Shown here in pieces: positions 18,769 to 28,495 of a stretch of 64,000 bases of DNA (position 1 is the first letter of the stretch; every line of letters begins with the position of its first letter). Source of the DNA: Pseudomonas saponiphila. GTDB taxonomy: Bacteria > Pseudomonadota > Gammaproteobacteria > Pseudomonadales > Pseudomonadaceae. The notes beneath the pieces are model-generated. The model ran no database searches. It was not told where the DNA came from and saw only the letters and a list, made by a program, of their open reading frames with translations. The stretch lies in assembly GCF_900105185.1 (NCBI RefSeq), contig NZ_FNTJ01000001.1, forward strand, positions 2,004,501 to 2,068,500, read 5' to 3'. The translations under genes and the position numbers were made by a program.

Positions 18769-19248
18769 TTGGAAAACTACTATCGCGAGCTGATGTGCTT
18801 CCTCAACGCCAAGCTGGGCAATCGCCAGGTGGCCGAGGACGTGGTGCACGACGCTTATGTGCGGGTCCTGGAGCGCTCCAGCGATACGCCCATCGAGCAG
18901 CCGCGGGCGTTTCTCTATCGCACGGCGCTGAACCTGGTGATCGACGGCCATCGGCGCAATGCCCTGCGCCAGTCCGAGCCCCTGGAAGTGCTGGACAACG
19001 AGGAGCGCTATTTCAACCCTTCACCGCAGACCAGCCTCGACCACGGCCAGCGCCTGGAGATGCTGCAGCGAGCCCTGGCGGAACTGCCGCGGCTGTGTCG
19101 CGAGAGTTTTCTGTTGCGCAAGCTCGAAGGCTTGTCCCATCCGCAGATCGCCGAGCAGTTGGGGATTTCCCGCAGTCTGGTGGAGAAGCACATCGTCAAT
19201 GCCATGAAGCATTGCCGGGTGCGGTTGCGGCAGTGGGATGGCCATTGA
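18769..19248 (+). CDS. fpvI: Pyoverdine-locus ECF sigma factor (FpvI-type)
   Basis: This FecI-family sigma factor has region 2 (YYRELMCFLNAKLGNRQVAEDVVHDAYVRVLE), a linker, and region 4 (LPRLCRESFLLRKLEGLSHPQIAEQLGISRSLVEKH). I chose TTG 18769: it has GGGAG six bases upstream and yields 159 residues starting LENYYREL, the length of P. aeruginosa FpvI. A longer GTG start at 18703 is possible. Its position beside pvdA and pvdR is that of fpvI, which directs fpvA transcription on ferripyoverdine binding. The anti-sigma gene fpvR, adjacent in PAO1, is missing here. PvdS belongs to the same family, but its gene lies elsewhere in known genomes. Confidence 0.8.
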   Translation: MENYYRELMCFLNAKLGNRQVAEDVVHDAYVRVLERSSDTPIEQPRAFLYRTALNLVIDGHRRNALRQSEPLEVLDNEERYFNPSPQTSLDHGQRLEMLQRALAELPRLCRESFLLRKLEGLSHPQIAEQLGISRSLVEKHIVNAMKHCRVRLRQWDGH

Positions 19249-19274
19249 GGCGTTGCCGCTGAGACGCATTTAGT

Positions 19275-19298
19275 TAAATTTTTTTTCATTGTCCTCGT
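19275..19298 (+). promoter_or_regulatory. PvdS iron-starvation box for pvdA
   Basis: TAAAT, 16 bases, CGT on the plus strand, 99 bases upstream of the pvdA ATG. Confidence 0.85.
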
Positions 19299-19397
19299 CC
19301 CTACTCAACAGACGATCCGCTGTCCTGCATGGGCCAGTCGGGTCACCGTGACACTTTATCTCCCGCGTTGAGGCGGTTTATCCAGAGGACACTGGAA

Positions 19398-20735
19398 ATG
19401 ACACAGGCAATTGCATCGGCCCACGTTCATGATTTGATCGGTATCGGTTTCGGCCCCTCGAACCTGGCGCTGGCCATTGCGCTGGAAGAGCGCGGGCAGG
19501 AGCACGGTCCGCTGGATGCGCTGTTTCTCGACAAGCAGGCGGACTATCGCTGGCATGGCAACACCCTGGTGACCCAGAGCGAACTGCAGATTTCCTTCCT
19601 CAAGGACCTGGTGACCCTGCGCAATCCCACCAGCCCCTATTCCTTCGTCAACTACCTCAAGCATCACGGGCGCCTGGTGGACTTCATCAACCTGGGCACC
19701 TTCTATCCGTGCCGCATGGAGTTCAACGACTACCTGCGCTGGGTCGCCGGCCACTTCCAGGAGCACAGCCGCTACGGTGAAGAGGTGCTGGCCATCGAGC
19801 CGGTGTTGCACAACCAGCAGGTCGAGGCGTTGCGGGTGATCTCCCGGGATGCCCAGGGCGCCGAGCTGGTGCGCACCAGTCGTTCGGTAGTGGTCAGCGC
19901 TGGCGGCACGGCGCGGGTTCCAGAAACCTTCAAGGGGCTCAAGGACGACGCGCGGGTGTTCCACCATTCCCAGTATCTGCAGCGCATGGCCAGCCAGCCC
20001 TGTGTCAATGGCCAGCCGATGAGCATCGCGATCATTGGCGGCGGGCAGAGCGCGGCGGAAGCCTTCATCGACCTCAATGACAGTTTTCCCTCGGCGCAGG
20101 CCGACATCATCATGCGTGGCTCGGCCCTCAAGCCGGCAGATGACAGTCCGTTCGTCAACGAAGTGTTCGCCCCGGCCTTCACCGACCTGGTATTCCAGCA
20201 GACTCGCGACGAGCGCGAGCGTCTGGTCAACGAGTACCACAACACCAATTACTCGGTGGTGGACATCGACCTGATCGAGCGCATCTACGGCATTTTCTAC
20301 CGGCAGAAAGTCTCCGGCGTTGCGCGCCACAGCTTGCGCACCATGACCACGGTGGAGAAGGCCACGGCCACGGACCTGGGCATCGAGCTGATCCTGCGCA
20401 ACAACGCCACCGGCGAGCGCGAAGTGCGGCATTACGATGCCGTGGTCCTGGCGACCGGCTACGAGCGGCAGATGCATCGCCAACTGCTGGCACCGCTGCA
20501 GGAATACCTGGGCGACTTCGAAGTGGACCGCAACTATCGACTGATCACCGACGAACGCTGCCAGGCCGGCATCTATATGCAGGGCTTCAGCCAGGCCAGC
20601 CACGGCCTGAGCGATACCCTGCTGTCGGTGCTGCCGATCCGTGCCCAGGAGATCGCCGACTCGCTGTACGAACACGGCAAGAGCCGCGGCCACAGCCGTT
20701 CGCTACGGGACATGCTGCTGGCTACCGCCAGCTGA
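19398..20735 (+). CDS. pvdA: L-ornithine N5-monooxygenase
   Basis: The 445-residue flavoenzyme hydroxylates the side-chain nitrogen of ornithine using FAD, NADPH and O2, giving the N5-hydroxyornithine of pyoverdine. Visible motifs are the FAD site GIGFGPSNLALAIALEE at the start, the NADPH site AIIGGGQSAAEAF near residue 215-225 and the ATGYE motif of N-hydroxylating monooxygenases near residue 355. The frame is open from 19329, but ATG 19398 has GAGG upstream and begins at the conserved N-terminus. The PvdS box upstream and the acyltransferase at 6945-7964 suggest its product is acylated rather than formylated here. Confidence 0.96.
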   Translation: MTQAIASAHVHDLIGIGFGPSNLALAIALEERGQEHGPLDALFLDKQADYRWHGNTLVTQSELQISFLKDLVTLRNPTSPYSFVNYLKHHGRLVDFINLGTFYPCRMEFNDYLRWVAGHFQEHSRYGEEVLAIEPVLHNQQVEALRVISRDAQGAELVRTSRSVVVSAGGTARVPETFKGLKDDARVFHHSQYLQRMASQPCVNGQPMSIAIIGGGQSAAEAFIDLNDSFPSAQADIIMRGSALKPADDSPFVNEVFAPAFTDLVFQQTRDERERLVNEYHNTNYSVVDIDLIERIYGIFYRQKVSGVARHSLRTMTTVEKATATDLGIELILRNNATGEREVRHYDAVVLATGYERQMHRQLLAPLQEYLGDFEVDRNYRLITDERCQAGIYMQGFSQASHGLSDTLLSVLPIRAQEIADSLYEHGKSRGHSRSLRDMLLATAS

Positions 20736-20740
20736 TGGCG

Positions 20741-20770
20741 CGCCACTGCCGCCGCGTTGCGGCAGTGGCG
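20741..20770 (+). terminator. Hairpin terminator after pvdA
   Basis: CGCCACTGCCGC (20741-20752) pairs perfectly with GCGGCAGTGGCG (20759-20770), six bases after the pvdA stop. Confidence 0.6.
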
Positions 20771-20845
20771 GCCGCGGTCACAAAAACGTCATTTTCTGCC
20801 TGTTCCTGAACCTTGGCTGAAGAACTTTTCAATTCCCCGAGCCAG

Positions 20846-20862
20846 GGTTTTTCCCCGGTTTA
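20846..20862 (+). promoter_or_regulatory. PhoP-box-like direct repeat upstream of mgtA leader
   Basis: GGTTTT-N5-GGTTTA is a hexamer direct repeat with 11-bp periodicity, as in PhoP sites ((T/G)GTTTA-N5-(T/G)GTTTA). A weak -10-like CATAGG lies a few bases beyond the second half. Confidence 0.5.
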
Positions 20863-20874
20863 CTCTGCATAGGG

Positions 20875-21416
20875 CGCGGCGTAAGCTGCGCGCGTTTTCA
20901 ACCATTGGAGGCCCAGTGTGGGTACTTGTTCGAGTGACAGGAGTCGGCCGGTCTTGAGTGCCGGCGCAGTCCCGGCAAGATAGCGCGCAGCCTTTTTCCT
21001 GCCGCTGTCTCGCCGTACAGCGAGAAGCGGCATCCCGATTGCGGTCCCTTTGTGGCTCGCTTCCCGACGTCCCTTCCTGATGACTCTGTTTTGCCCCCGG
21101 CCCGGCCTTGCGCCGCAGGGTGGTGGCATCGACGCGTGGGTCCTGCGACCTGCGGGCCAGCTGTGCGTGGGTGCTCGAAGCGCTCCGCCAGGTCCGGCCG
21201 TACCTGCCTGTGGTTGTCCTGTGTCGTCCTTGCGGGGGAGCCGTCATGGGTTACATCAGCCAGCGTCAACATCGCCAGCAACATCGTCCTTCACTCTCGG
21301 TGCGATTGCCCCGGGCGTGAGCCCTGTCCCGTGCCTTTGCCTACTACCCTGACTGTTCAGTTGCATCACTGACGCCCCCGTGCCGCTGGCCGGACGTCTG
21401 TGCAGGAGTCATCACC
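20875..21416 (+). promoter_or_regulatory. Long 5' leader of the magnesium transporter gene
   Basis: About 540 bases separate the PhoP-like box from the mgtA ATG with no normal-sized gene. Known mgtA leaders are long and sense Mg2+ or translation of short ORFs. This one holds the 24-codon ORF at 21246 and a weaker 13-codon GTG frame at 20916-20957, which follows TTGGAG. I could not work out a secondary structure by eye beyond the high GC content. Confidence 0.45.
21246..21320 (+). CDS. Candidate leader peptide ORF of mgtA (24 codons)
   Basis: ATG 21246 follows GGGGGAG by five bases, the strongest ribosome site in the leader. The peptide begins MGYISQRQHRQQHRPS, is very basic and carries two prolines late in the frame. 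It stops at 21318-21320, 96 bases before the mgtA ATG. Salmonella mgtL is a short proline-containing leader ORF that couples translation to mgtA expression; I infer a similar role here. There is no sequence similarity to MgtL that I can see. Confidence 0.45.
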   Translation: MGYISQRQHRQQHRPSLSVRLPRA

Positions 21417-24056
21417 ATGAAGCTCAGCCTGTTGAAAGAATTTTTCGCCGGATTTCTCCGTACCCGGCACTTTTCCCGGCATTTTCGCCGCCTGGCGCTG
21501 CTCGACAGTATCCGCGACGCCAGCGTCAGCCGCGAGGTGCCGCCGACCCTGGGGCAGACCCTGGTGGCCGCGGCCAACAGCGACGCCGCGCAACTGCTGG
21601 ACCAGCTTGGCAGCCACACCGATGGCCTGAGCACCGAGGAGGCCGAAGCCCAGCGTGAGCGCTATGGCCTCAACGAGGTGGAGCACGAGCAGGCGCTGCC
21701 CTGGTGGACCCACCTGTGGCACTGCTACAAGAACCCCTTCAACCTGCTGCTGACCCTGCTGGCGGTGATCTCCTGGCTGACCGAGGACATGAAGGCGGCC
21801 ACGGTGATTTTCTCCATGGTGGTGCTCTCGACCCTGCTGCGTTTCTGGCAGGAGGCCAAGTCGAACAAGGCCGCCGATGCCCTCAAGGCCATGGTCAGCA
21901 ACACCGCCACGGTGATGCGTCCCGGCTCGGCGCCCCAGGCGGCGCCGATGCTCGGGCGTTTGCTGGGGGCCGCTGCCGAGGCCACGGGTGCCCAGCGCAT
22001 CGAATTGCCGATCAAGCAACTGGTGCCCGGCGACCTGATCGTGCTCTCGGCCGGCGACATGATTCCTGCCGACTGCCGGGTGCTCAGCGCCAAGGACCTG
22101 TTCGTCAGCCAGGCGGCGATGACCGGTGAATCCATGCCGGTGGAGAAGTTCCCGCGCCAGCAGGACGCCGACACCAGCAACCCCCTGGATCTGGACAACA
22201 TCCTGTTCATGGGCACCAACGTAGTCTCGGGCTCGGCCACCGCGGTGATCCTGACCACCGGCAACAGCACCTATTTCGGTGCCCTGGCCCTGCGGGTCAG
22301 CGCCACCGACCGCGCCCCGACTTCGTTCCAGAACGGGGTCAACAAGGTCAGCTGGCTGCTGATCCGCTTCATGTTCGTCATGGCGCCGCTGGTGCTGTTC
22401 ATCAACGGCTTCACCAAGGGCGACTGGATGGAGGCGCTGCTGTTCGCGCTGTCGATCGCCGTCGGCCTGACCCCGGAAATGCTGCCGATGATCGTCACCT
22501 CGACCCTGGCCAAGGGCGCGGTGTTCCTCTCGCGCAAGAAGGTCATCGTCAAGCGCCTGGACGCGATCCAGAACTTCGGTGCCATGGACGTGCTGTGCAC
22601 CGACAAGACCGGCACCCTGACCCAGGACAAGATCTTCCTCTCGCGGCACGTGGACGTCTGGGGCGAGGACTCCGACGACGTGCTGGAAATGGCCTACCTC
22701 AACAGCTACTACCAGACCGGGCTGAAGAACCTGCTGGACGTGGCGGTGCTGGAGCACGTCGAGGTGCACCGCGAACTCAAGGTGGCGACGGCGTTCCAGA
22801 AGGTCGATGAAATTCCCTTCGACTTCACCCGGCGGCGCATGTCGGTGGTGGTGGCGGAACAGGATCGGCCGCACCTGCTGATCTGCAAGGGGGCGGTGGA
22901 AGAAGTGCTGGCGGTATGCCGCAACGTGCGTCATGGCGAGGCTGAGGAAGCCTTGACCGACAGCCTGCTGGCGCGGATTCGCCAGGTCACCGCCGACCTC
23001 AACGAGGAGGGCCTGCGGGTGGTGGCGGTGGCGGCCCGGCCAATGCTCGAAGGGCGCGACACCTACAGCCTGGCGGACGAGCGCGAGCTGACCCTGATCG
23101 GCTACGTGGCGTTCCTCGATCCGCCCAAGGAAAGCACCGCGCCGGCCCTCAAGGCCCTGGCCGAGCATGGCGTGGCGGTCAAGGTGCTGACCGGCGACAA
23201 CGAGCTGGTGACGGCCAAGATCTGCCGCGAAGTGGGCCTGGAGCAGCAGGGCCTGCTGATGGGCAACGACATCGAGCGCATGAGCGACGAGCAACTGGCC
23301 AAGGCGGTGGAAACCACCAACGTCTTCGCCAAGCTGACCCCGACCCACAAGGAGCGGATTGTCCGCCTGCTCAAGGCCAACGGCCACGTGGTGGGCTTCA
23401 TGGGCGACGGGATCAACGACGCGCCGGCGCTGCGCACCGCCGACATCGGCATTTCGGTGGACAGCGCGGTGGACATCGCCAAGGAAGCGGCGGACATCAT
23501 CCTGCTGGAAAAGAGCCTGATGGTACTGGAAGAGGGCGTGCTGGAAGGGCGCCGCACCTTCGCCAACATGCTCAAGTACATCAAGATGACCGCCAGCTCG
23601 AACTTCGGCAACGTGTTCTCGGTACTGGTGGCCAGCGCCTTCATCCCGTTCCTGCCGATGCTGCCCATGCACCTGCTGGTACAGAACCTGCTCTATGACA
23701 TTTCGCAGATCGCCATCCCTTTCGACAACGTCGACGAGGACATGCTCAAGCAACCCCAGCGCTGGCAGCCGGCGGATGTCGGGCGCTTCATGGTGTTCTT
23801 CGGGCCGATCAGCTCGATCTTCGACATCACCACCTTTGCCTTGATGTGGTACGTGTTCGACGCCAACACCCCGGACCACCAGACCCTGTTCCAGTCCGGC
23901 TGGTTCGTGGTGGGGCTGCTGACCCAGACCCTGATCGTGCACATGATCCGCACGCCGAAGATTCCGTTCCTGCAGAGCCGCGCGGCCACGCCGTTGCTGG
24001 TGATGACCGGGATCATCATGGCGGTGGGGATTTTCCTGCCGATGGGCCCTTTGGCG
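21417..24056 (+). pseudogene. mgtA: Mg2+-importing P-type ATPase, 5' part, truncated by an IS21-type insertion
   Basis: 880 native codons of a P3B magnesium ATPase are present: N-terminal cation-ATPase segment, actuator motif MTGESMPVEK, phosphorylation motif CTDKTGTLTQDK (the Asp is the phosphoacceptor), and hinge motif GDGINDAPALR. The frame runs into the insertion sequence at 24057 and stops after three foreign codons (TGA ending 24068). The missing 41 codons are at 26673-26798, so removing the element and one copy of its 10-bp repeat restores one open frame ending FYVRRFGWQ. The encoded protein lacks its last membrane helix and is probably unstable or inactive, though this is inference. 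The whole upstream gene shows no other damage, which suggests a recent event. Confidence 0.93.
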
Positions 24057-24251
24057 TGTTGGTGCTGATGGAAAATTGACCCACCCTGCCGATTGAAATT
24101 TGACCCAGGGCGGATTGCTGATTTCTATATCAGCAACTGTGGATAAGTCTATCAGCGCAGCTGCTTTAAAATCCCTTCCTTTCGATCGCCCCAAGTGGCG
24201 ACTGAAGACCTGCCACATGTCGTCATGCAGCAGGCCATCCTTTCCCTAAAA

Positions 24252-25055
24252 TCAAAACGGTTCGTCGTCCACCGGCTTCTGATCGTCCTTGCGTTTTCGC
24301 TCCCGTGATTTGATCTTTGCCTGAGCCGCCAAGCTGCTGTGTTGCAGGCGGTAGGACTCGTTGCCCGTTTCGACGATGTGGCAGTGGTGCGTAAGCCGAT
24401 CCAGCAGGGCGGTGGTCATCTTGGCGTCGCCGAGCACGCGCGACCATTCTGCGAAGCTCAGGTTGGTCGTGATCACGACGCTGGTGTGCTCGTACAGCTT
24501 GGACAGCAGGTGAAAAAGCAGAGCACCGCCAGCCTGACTGAATGGCAAGTAACCCAGCTCATCGAGGATGACCAAGTCCATGCGCAGCAGTGCTTGGGCG
24601 ATGCGCCCGGCTTTACCGTCATGCTTCTCGCGCTCCAGCAGATTGACCAGGTCAACCGTGGAGTAGAAGCGCACGCGCTTGCCGTGCAGAGTGATGCCGG
24701 ACACGGCTAGCGCGGTGGCCAGGTGGGTCTTGCCGGTGCCCGGCCCGCCGATGAGTACCACGTTCTGTGCCGTGTCGGTGAAGGCCAGGCTGGCCAGTTC
24801 CCTGATCAGCCGTGCGTCGGCGCTGGAGGCGCTGAAGTCGAAGCCAGCCAGGTCACGGTGCATGGGCAGCTTGGCCATGTTCATTTGATGGCTCACCGAG
24901 CGCATGGCGCGATCCGCATGCTCCTGTTGCAGCAGGTGTTCGAGCAACCATTTCGAGGAGGCTAGGGCCGACTCACCCTGCGCCGTCAAGTCCGCCCAAG
25001 CATTGGCCATGCCGTGCAGGCGCAGCTCTTTGAGTTCTGCCATGAGATCACGCAT
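24252..25055 (-). CDS. istB: IS21-family transposition helper ATPase
   Basis: The 267-residue AAA+ protein has Walker [12 protein letters not shown] (residues ~105-115) and Walker [12 protein letters not shown]. Its ATG overlaps the end of istA by 8 bases. IstB selects the target and activates the IstA transposase. The frame looks intact, so the element may be mobile. Confidence 0.95.
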   Translation of the reverse strand: MRDLMAELKELRLHGMANAWADLTAQGESALASSKWLLEHLLQQEHADRAMRSVSHQMNMAKLPMHRDLAGFDFSASSADARLIRELASLAFTDTAQNVVLIGGPGTGKTHLATALAVSGITLHGKRVRFYSTVDLVNLLEREKHDGKAGRIAQALLRMDLVILDELGYLPFSQAGGALLFHLLSKLYEHTSVVITTNLSFAEWSRVLGDAKMTTALLDRLTHHCHIVETGNESYRLQHSSLAAQAKIKSRERKRKDDQKPVDDEPF

Positions 25056-26556
25056 GACGGATCTCCTCGACGCTGCCGCGTAAACGGTCGTAGCGCGCCG
25101 TGTTCGCGACAGGCGCTTCCTTGAGCTGCAAGTGAGTCTCGACGGAGGGCGGTGGCTCGGTCGCTGTCAGCCGCGCCACGACATTCAAGACGTGTTCGGC
25201 GCTCAGGGTGCCGGCTTCGAGTACCAGTTCAACGGCCACCAATACGGCATCGAGTCCGGCGACGGGTACGGCAGCCAGGACTTGCGCCATGATCCGGTCA
25301 CCGCCGGCATGACGTGTCAGGCCGTGTTTGAGTTGCCGCAGTGGTGTTGGTAGATCCGCAAAAGGAGCGCCATTGCGCAGTGCGCCCGGCTTGCGCTCGA
25401 TCAGCGGGATGTAGTGCTGCCAGTCATAGTTGACCTGGTCGCGATCCAGCAAGCGCGCGTGGCTGGCAATCAATACGTCATCAGCTACCACCTCGATCCG
25501 CGTCGGATACAGGCGGCAACTGAGCCACTTGCCGGCGTACTCACAGGGTACCGAGTAGCGGTTTCGTCCCATGCTGACCAGGCAGGTGCTGGAAACCCGC
25601 GCCGCACGCTCGACGTAACCGTCGAAGGGCGCGGGCATGGGCATCATTTCGGCCCGCTCCAACTCCAACACCTCAGCCACGCTCAGCCCGCTGTATTGCG
25701 GGTGCGGAAGCTCGCTCCAGAGTGCGCGGCAGCGCTGCCCGAGCCAGGCATTGAGTTCCTCGAAGGAGTGGAATTGACGGTCTTGGGCGTCCAGCCAGAT
25801 ACGCCTGCGACTGTCCTGCACGTTCTTTTCGACGATGCCCTTTTCCCAACCTGAGGCAACGTTGCAGAAATCCGGATCGAACAGGTAGTGCGCGCACATC
25901 ACCGCGAAGCGCGCATTCACCGTGCGGCCTTTGCCCTTGTTGACCTTGTCGACGGCCGTCTTCATGTTGTCGTAAATGCCTCGGCGTGGCACGCCGCCTA
26001 AGGCGCTGAACGAGCGCGTATGCGCGTCGAACAGCATCTCGTGACCTTGGCTCGGATAAGCCACCAGCCAGAAGGCACGGCTCGCGCACAGCTTCAGGTG
26101 CGACACCTGCATGCGCCGGTAAATGCCGCCGATCAGCAAGCCTTCCTCGCTCCAGTCAAACTGAAACGCCTCGCCAAGGGCAAAGGTCAACGGCACAAAG
26201 GCGTGCGCTGCCTTGCCCTGATCCCCGCGCCAGGCACGGACAAACGCGGTGAGCTGGCTGTAGCCACCGTCATAACCCTCGGCTTTGATTTGTGCCAGCA
26301 GCGCCTTGGCACTGCGCCGTTGTTGCTTGGGACGCAGCGAGTCGGCTTTAAGCGCCTGCTCCAGCGTGCCGTGAAACGGACTCAGCTTGTTGAAAATGGC
26401 CCGGCGCAGGTACACCGGCTGCTTGGCTTCCGGCGCTCTGACCCACTTGCGAATGGTGTTGCGCGCCAATCCGGTGCGCTTGGCTATCTCATGCAACGAC
26501 AGCTTGTCGCGGAAATACATCCGCCGAATTTTGCCCATCATTTCCATACTGATCAC
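25048..26556 (-). CDS. istA: IS21-family transposase
   Basis: This 502-residue DDE transposase has an N-terminal helix-turn-helix ([20 protein letters not shown]) and an integrase core with [12 protein letters not shown] as the likely first acidic residue and [11 protein letters not shown] as the second. The start is GTG 26556, with AGGAGAA upstream; ATG 26547 is an alternative. No frameshift is seen. Confidence 0.95.
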   Translation of the reverse strand: MISMEMMGKIRRMYFRDKLSLHEIAKRTGLARNTIRKWVRAPEAKQPVYLRRAIFNKLSPFHGTLEQALKADSLRPKQQRRSAKALLAQIKAEGYDGGYSQLTAFVRAWRGDQGKAAHAFVPLTFALGEAFQFDWSEEGLLIGGIYRRMQVSHLKLCASRAFWLVAYPSQGHEMLFDAHTRSFSALGGVPRRGIYDNMKTAVDKVNKGKGRTVNARFAVMCAHYLFDPDFCNVASGWEKGIVEKNVQDSRRRIWLDAQDRQFHSFEELNAWLGQRCRALWSELPHPQYSGLSVAEVLELERAEMMPMPAPFDGYVERAARVSSTCLVSMGRNRYSVPCEYAGKWLSCRLYPTRIEVVADDVLIASHARLLDRDQVNYDWQHYIPLIERKPGALRNGAPFADLPTPLRQLKHGLTRHAGGDRIMAQVLAAVPVAGLDAVLVAVELVLEAGTLSAEHVLNVVARLTATEPPPSVETHLQLKEAPVANTARYDRLRGSVEEIRHA

Positions 26557-26662
26557 CCTGTGTTCTCCTGCTCATAAATTGAGCAGGAGCAGTTGAGCAC
26601 CTGGGTCAGTTTTCGATCGGCAGAACAGCCTCTACTGGGTCAGTTTTCGGTCAGCGGCAACA

Positions 26663-26798
26663 CCCTTTGGCGCACTACTTCAAGCTACAGGCGCTGCCGT
26701 CGCTGTACTTCGTGTTCCTGCCGTTGATCCTGCTGGCCTACATGATCCTGACCCAGGCGGTGAAGGGCTTCTACGTGCGCCGCTTCGGCTGGCAATAG
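26663..26798 (+). pseudogene. mgtA: mgtA 3' remnant beyond the insertion
   Basis: After the second CCCTTTGGCG copy the frame continues HYFKLQALPSLYFVFLPL to FYVRRFGWQ and a TAG at 26796-26798. This is the last membrane helix and tail of MgtA and has no start of its own. Confidence 0.9.
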
Positions 26799-26803
26799 CG
26801 GAG

Positions 26804-26886
26804 TAGTGGCAAGCTTTGAGCGGCAAGCGGCAAGTTTCGAGTGTGCGGCGTATTGCTTGTAACTTGTTGCTTGTAGCTTGCCGCTA
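26804..26886. repeat. AAGC(T/C)TGCCGC-type repeat tract between mgtA and mgtC
   Basis: Repeated GCGGCAAG/CAAGCTTTGAGC motifs and their inverse (GCTTGTAGCTTGCCGC) make up this stretch. A related tract lies at 53696-53765. Confidence 0.55.
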
Positions 26887-26907
26887 GTCACCAAGAGGAT
26901 CTTTTCC

Positions 26908-27624
26908 ATGCAGGCCCTGCACAACATCAACCTGGACTCGCTGATCGACACCCTGGTCAGCCTCAGCGCGGCCTTCATCCTCGGTGGCCTGATCGGTTTC
27001 GAACGCCAGTACCGCCAGCGCACTGCGGGCTTGCGCACCAATGTGCTGGTGGCGGTGGGCGCGGCGATTTTCGTCGACATGGCCAACCGCCTGGGGGGAG
27101 CCGACGGCGCGGTGCGGGTGGTGGCCTACGTGGTGTCGGGCATCGGCTTTCTCGGGGCCGGGGTGATCATGCGCGAGGAGGGCAACGTCCGCGGTCTGAA
27201 CACCGCCGCCACCCTCTGGGCTTCGGCGGCGGTGGGTGCCTGCGCCGGTGCCGACCTGATCCTCGAAGCGTTGTTGGGCACCCTGTTCGTGCTGGCCGCC
27301 AATACCCTGCTGCGGCCCATCGTCAACAACATCAACCGCCAGCCGCTGGACGTGATCTCCGCCGAGGTCACCAACATCGTCTATGTGATTGCCCAGCGTT
27401 CGAAGCAGAAGGCGGTGTTCGCCCTGCTGGAAGCCGAGCTGGAACGCAGCAACTACCCGGCCAGCGATGTCGACGTGCACGCTTTTGGCAACGATGAAGT
27501 GGAGATCGAGGCGACCCTGGCCACCACCTCGGTGGACGGTGAGGAGCTGGATGCGCTGGTGGCGCGGCTGTCCACCTCGGCCCTGGTGCAGCAGGCGTTC
27601 TGGAGCCCGAGCACCACCGAGTGA
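26908..27624 (+). CDS. mgtC: MgtC/SapB family membrane protein
   Basis: This 238-residue protein has the MgtC signature: four to five N-terminal helices with [21 protein letters not shown] and [20 protein letters not shown], then a soluble C-terminal ACT-like domain. MgtC homologues act in growth at low magnesium, inside host cells, and in restraint of the F1Fo ATPase. The frame opens at 26878, but ATG 26908 with AGAGGA upstream is the conserved start. Because it follows mgtA, its expression from the mgtA promoter is probably changed by the IS insertion. Confidence 0.92.
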   Translation: MQALHNINLDSLIDTLVSLSAAFILGGLIGFERQYRQRTAGLRTNVLVAVGAAIFVDMANRLGGADGAVRVVAYVVSGIGFLGAGVIMREEGNVRGLNTAATLWASAAVGACAGADLILEALLGTLFVLAANTLLRPIVNNINRQPLDVISAEVTNIVYVIAQRSKQKAVFALLEAELERSNYPASDVDVHAFGNDEVEIEATLATTSVDGEELDALVARLSTSALVQQAFWSPSTTE

Positions 27625-27951
27625 GCGTGGCCCGCTGATGGCGATTGGGTGGTCTTGCTCGGTTCTCAGAGAGGTGTGCAGGTTTCCAGGAAAAGCCTTA
27701 CATCAAAACAAGACTGTGCCCGTCTGCAAAAAAACGGGTGGCGATCTAAGGTGGTGGACGACTTTTTTCAGAGATGGCGATCGGATCTGTGTGACAGCTG
27801 ACTTGTCCGAAAAATATGGCGGCAAGCGCATTCTGGGTGTGGTTTTCAGATTAATCCTAGAGAAAACCCTCCGACACTTCCTTAGCCTTCCACCGATCTA
27901 GGAGGAAAGGCCGGCAGTCGCCGGTCGTAGTCTCAAAAGCAGGATCCAGAA
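27625..27951. other. Intergenic region with no recognised gene
   Basis: These 327 bases between mgtC and the receiver gene contain only short frames without plausible starts. A ribosome site, AGGAGGAAAGG, precedes the next gene, and the promoter is presumably in its AT-richer last 150 bases. I see no further structure. Confidence 0.5.
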
Positions 27952-28404
27952 ATGTCCAATAGAGCGCTGCGCATACTCATTGCCGATGATCAACATTTTC
28001 ATCGGATGCAGATCGAACGAACCTTGAATCAACTCAATTACTACCGCATTGCCCCCGTGCACACACTGGAGGAGCTGCTTTCGCTGGTGGAGTACTCCTG
28101 CGATCCGTTTGATCTGCTGATCATCAACGGCACCCTGGCGACCCACAGCGGTTTCGATCTGCTGGACTTCTGCCTGGACAATCCCCAGCTCGGTCACGCC
28201 CTGATCTATGACAGCCAGCGCTTTCCACCCATCCCCAGCAGCCTGCGGCACCGGATCCAGGCCAGCCGCGCCGAGTTGCCGGACAGCGAGGCGATCCGGC
28301 GGCTGATGCAGCAGATCGATCCGCCGGTGTTCAGGAGCCCCAGGTCGGGCATTCAGTGGCTGCCGGAACTGCAGCACGGTGGCTGGCGCGCTAGCGCCAA
28401 TTGA
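27952..28404 (+). CDS. Degenerate response-regulator receiver protein
   Basis: The 150-residue product starts like a CheY-type receiver (ALRILIADDQHFHRMQIERTL, acidic pair D12-D13). The beta-3 position of the phosphoacceptor reads DLLIINGTLA, so the usual aspartate is N59. The conserved lysine later in the fold is also not evident. No output domain is present. It is therefore probably not regulated by ordinary phosphorylation and may act as a protein-interaction module. No histidine kinase lies beside it. Confidence 0.75.
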   Translation: MSNRALRILIADDQHFHRMQIERTLNQLNYYRIAPVHTLEELLSLVEYSCDPFDLLIINGTLATHSGFDLLDFCLDNPQLGHALIYDSQRFPPIPSSLRHRIQASRAELPDSEAIRRLMQQIDPPVFRSPRSGIQWLPELQHGGWRASAN

Positions 28405-28422
28405 TTGAATCGCGCTCTATGC

Positions 28423-28450
28423 AAAACGGCATCCCCAGGGATGCCGTTTT
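28423..28450. terminator. Bidirectional terminator
   Basis: AAAACGGCATCC pairs with GGATGCCGTTTT around a 4-base loop, giving T runs in both directions between two convergent genes. Confidence 0.85.
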
Positions 28451-28495
28451 ACGTTGCGCTGCGGGCAAGGCGTCGCCGATGGAGCCGGCGTCGGT

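Larger units (their letters stand above)
24057..26662 (-). mobile_element. IS21-family insertion sequence (istA-istB) inside mgtA
   Basis: The 2606-bp element has imperfect terminal inverted repeats (left TGTTGGTGCTGATGG, right end read inward TGTTGCCGCTGACCG). Each is followed by an A/G-rich GAAAA.TTGACCC-type block, repeated again inside each end, as IS21 ends often are. The 10-bp sequence CCCTTTGGCG flanks it on both sides (24047-24056 and 26663-26672). The two overlapping genes istA and istB are on the minus strand, opposite to mgtA. Confidence 0.93.

Noticed and set aside
20789..21284. Minus-strand frames in the mgtA leader as genes
   Set aside because: Several overlapping frames in different phases with no ribosome site; the region fits an untranslated leader of mgtA better.
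21366..24218. 950-codon minus-strand frame opposite mgtA
   Set aside because: The complementary strand encodes all P-type ATPase motifs; this frame has none of its own.
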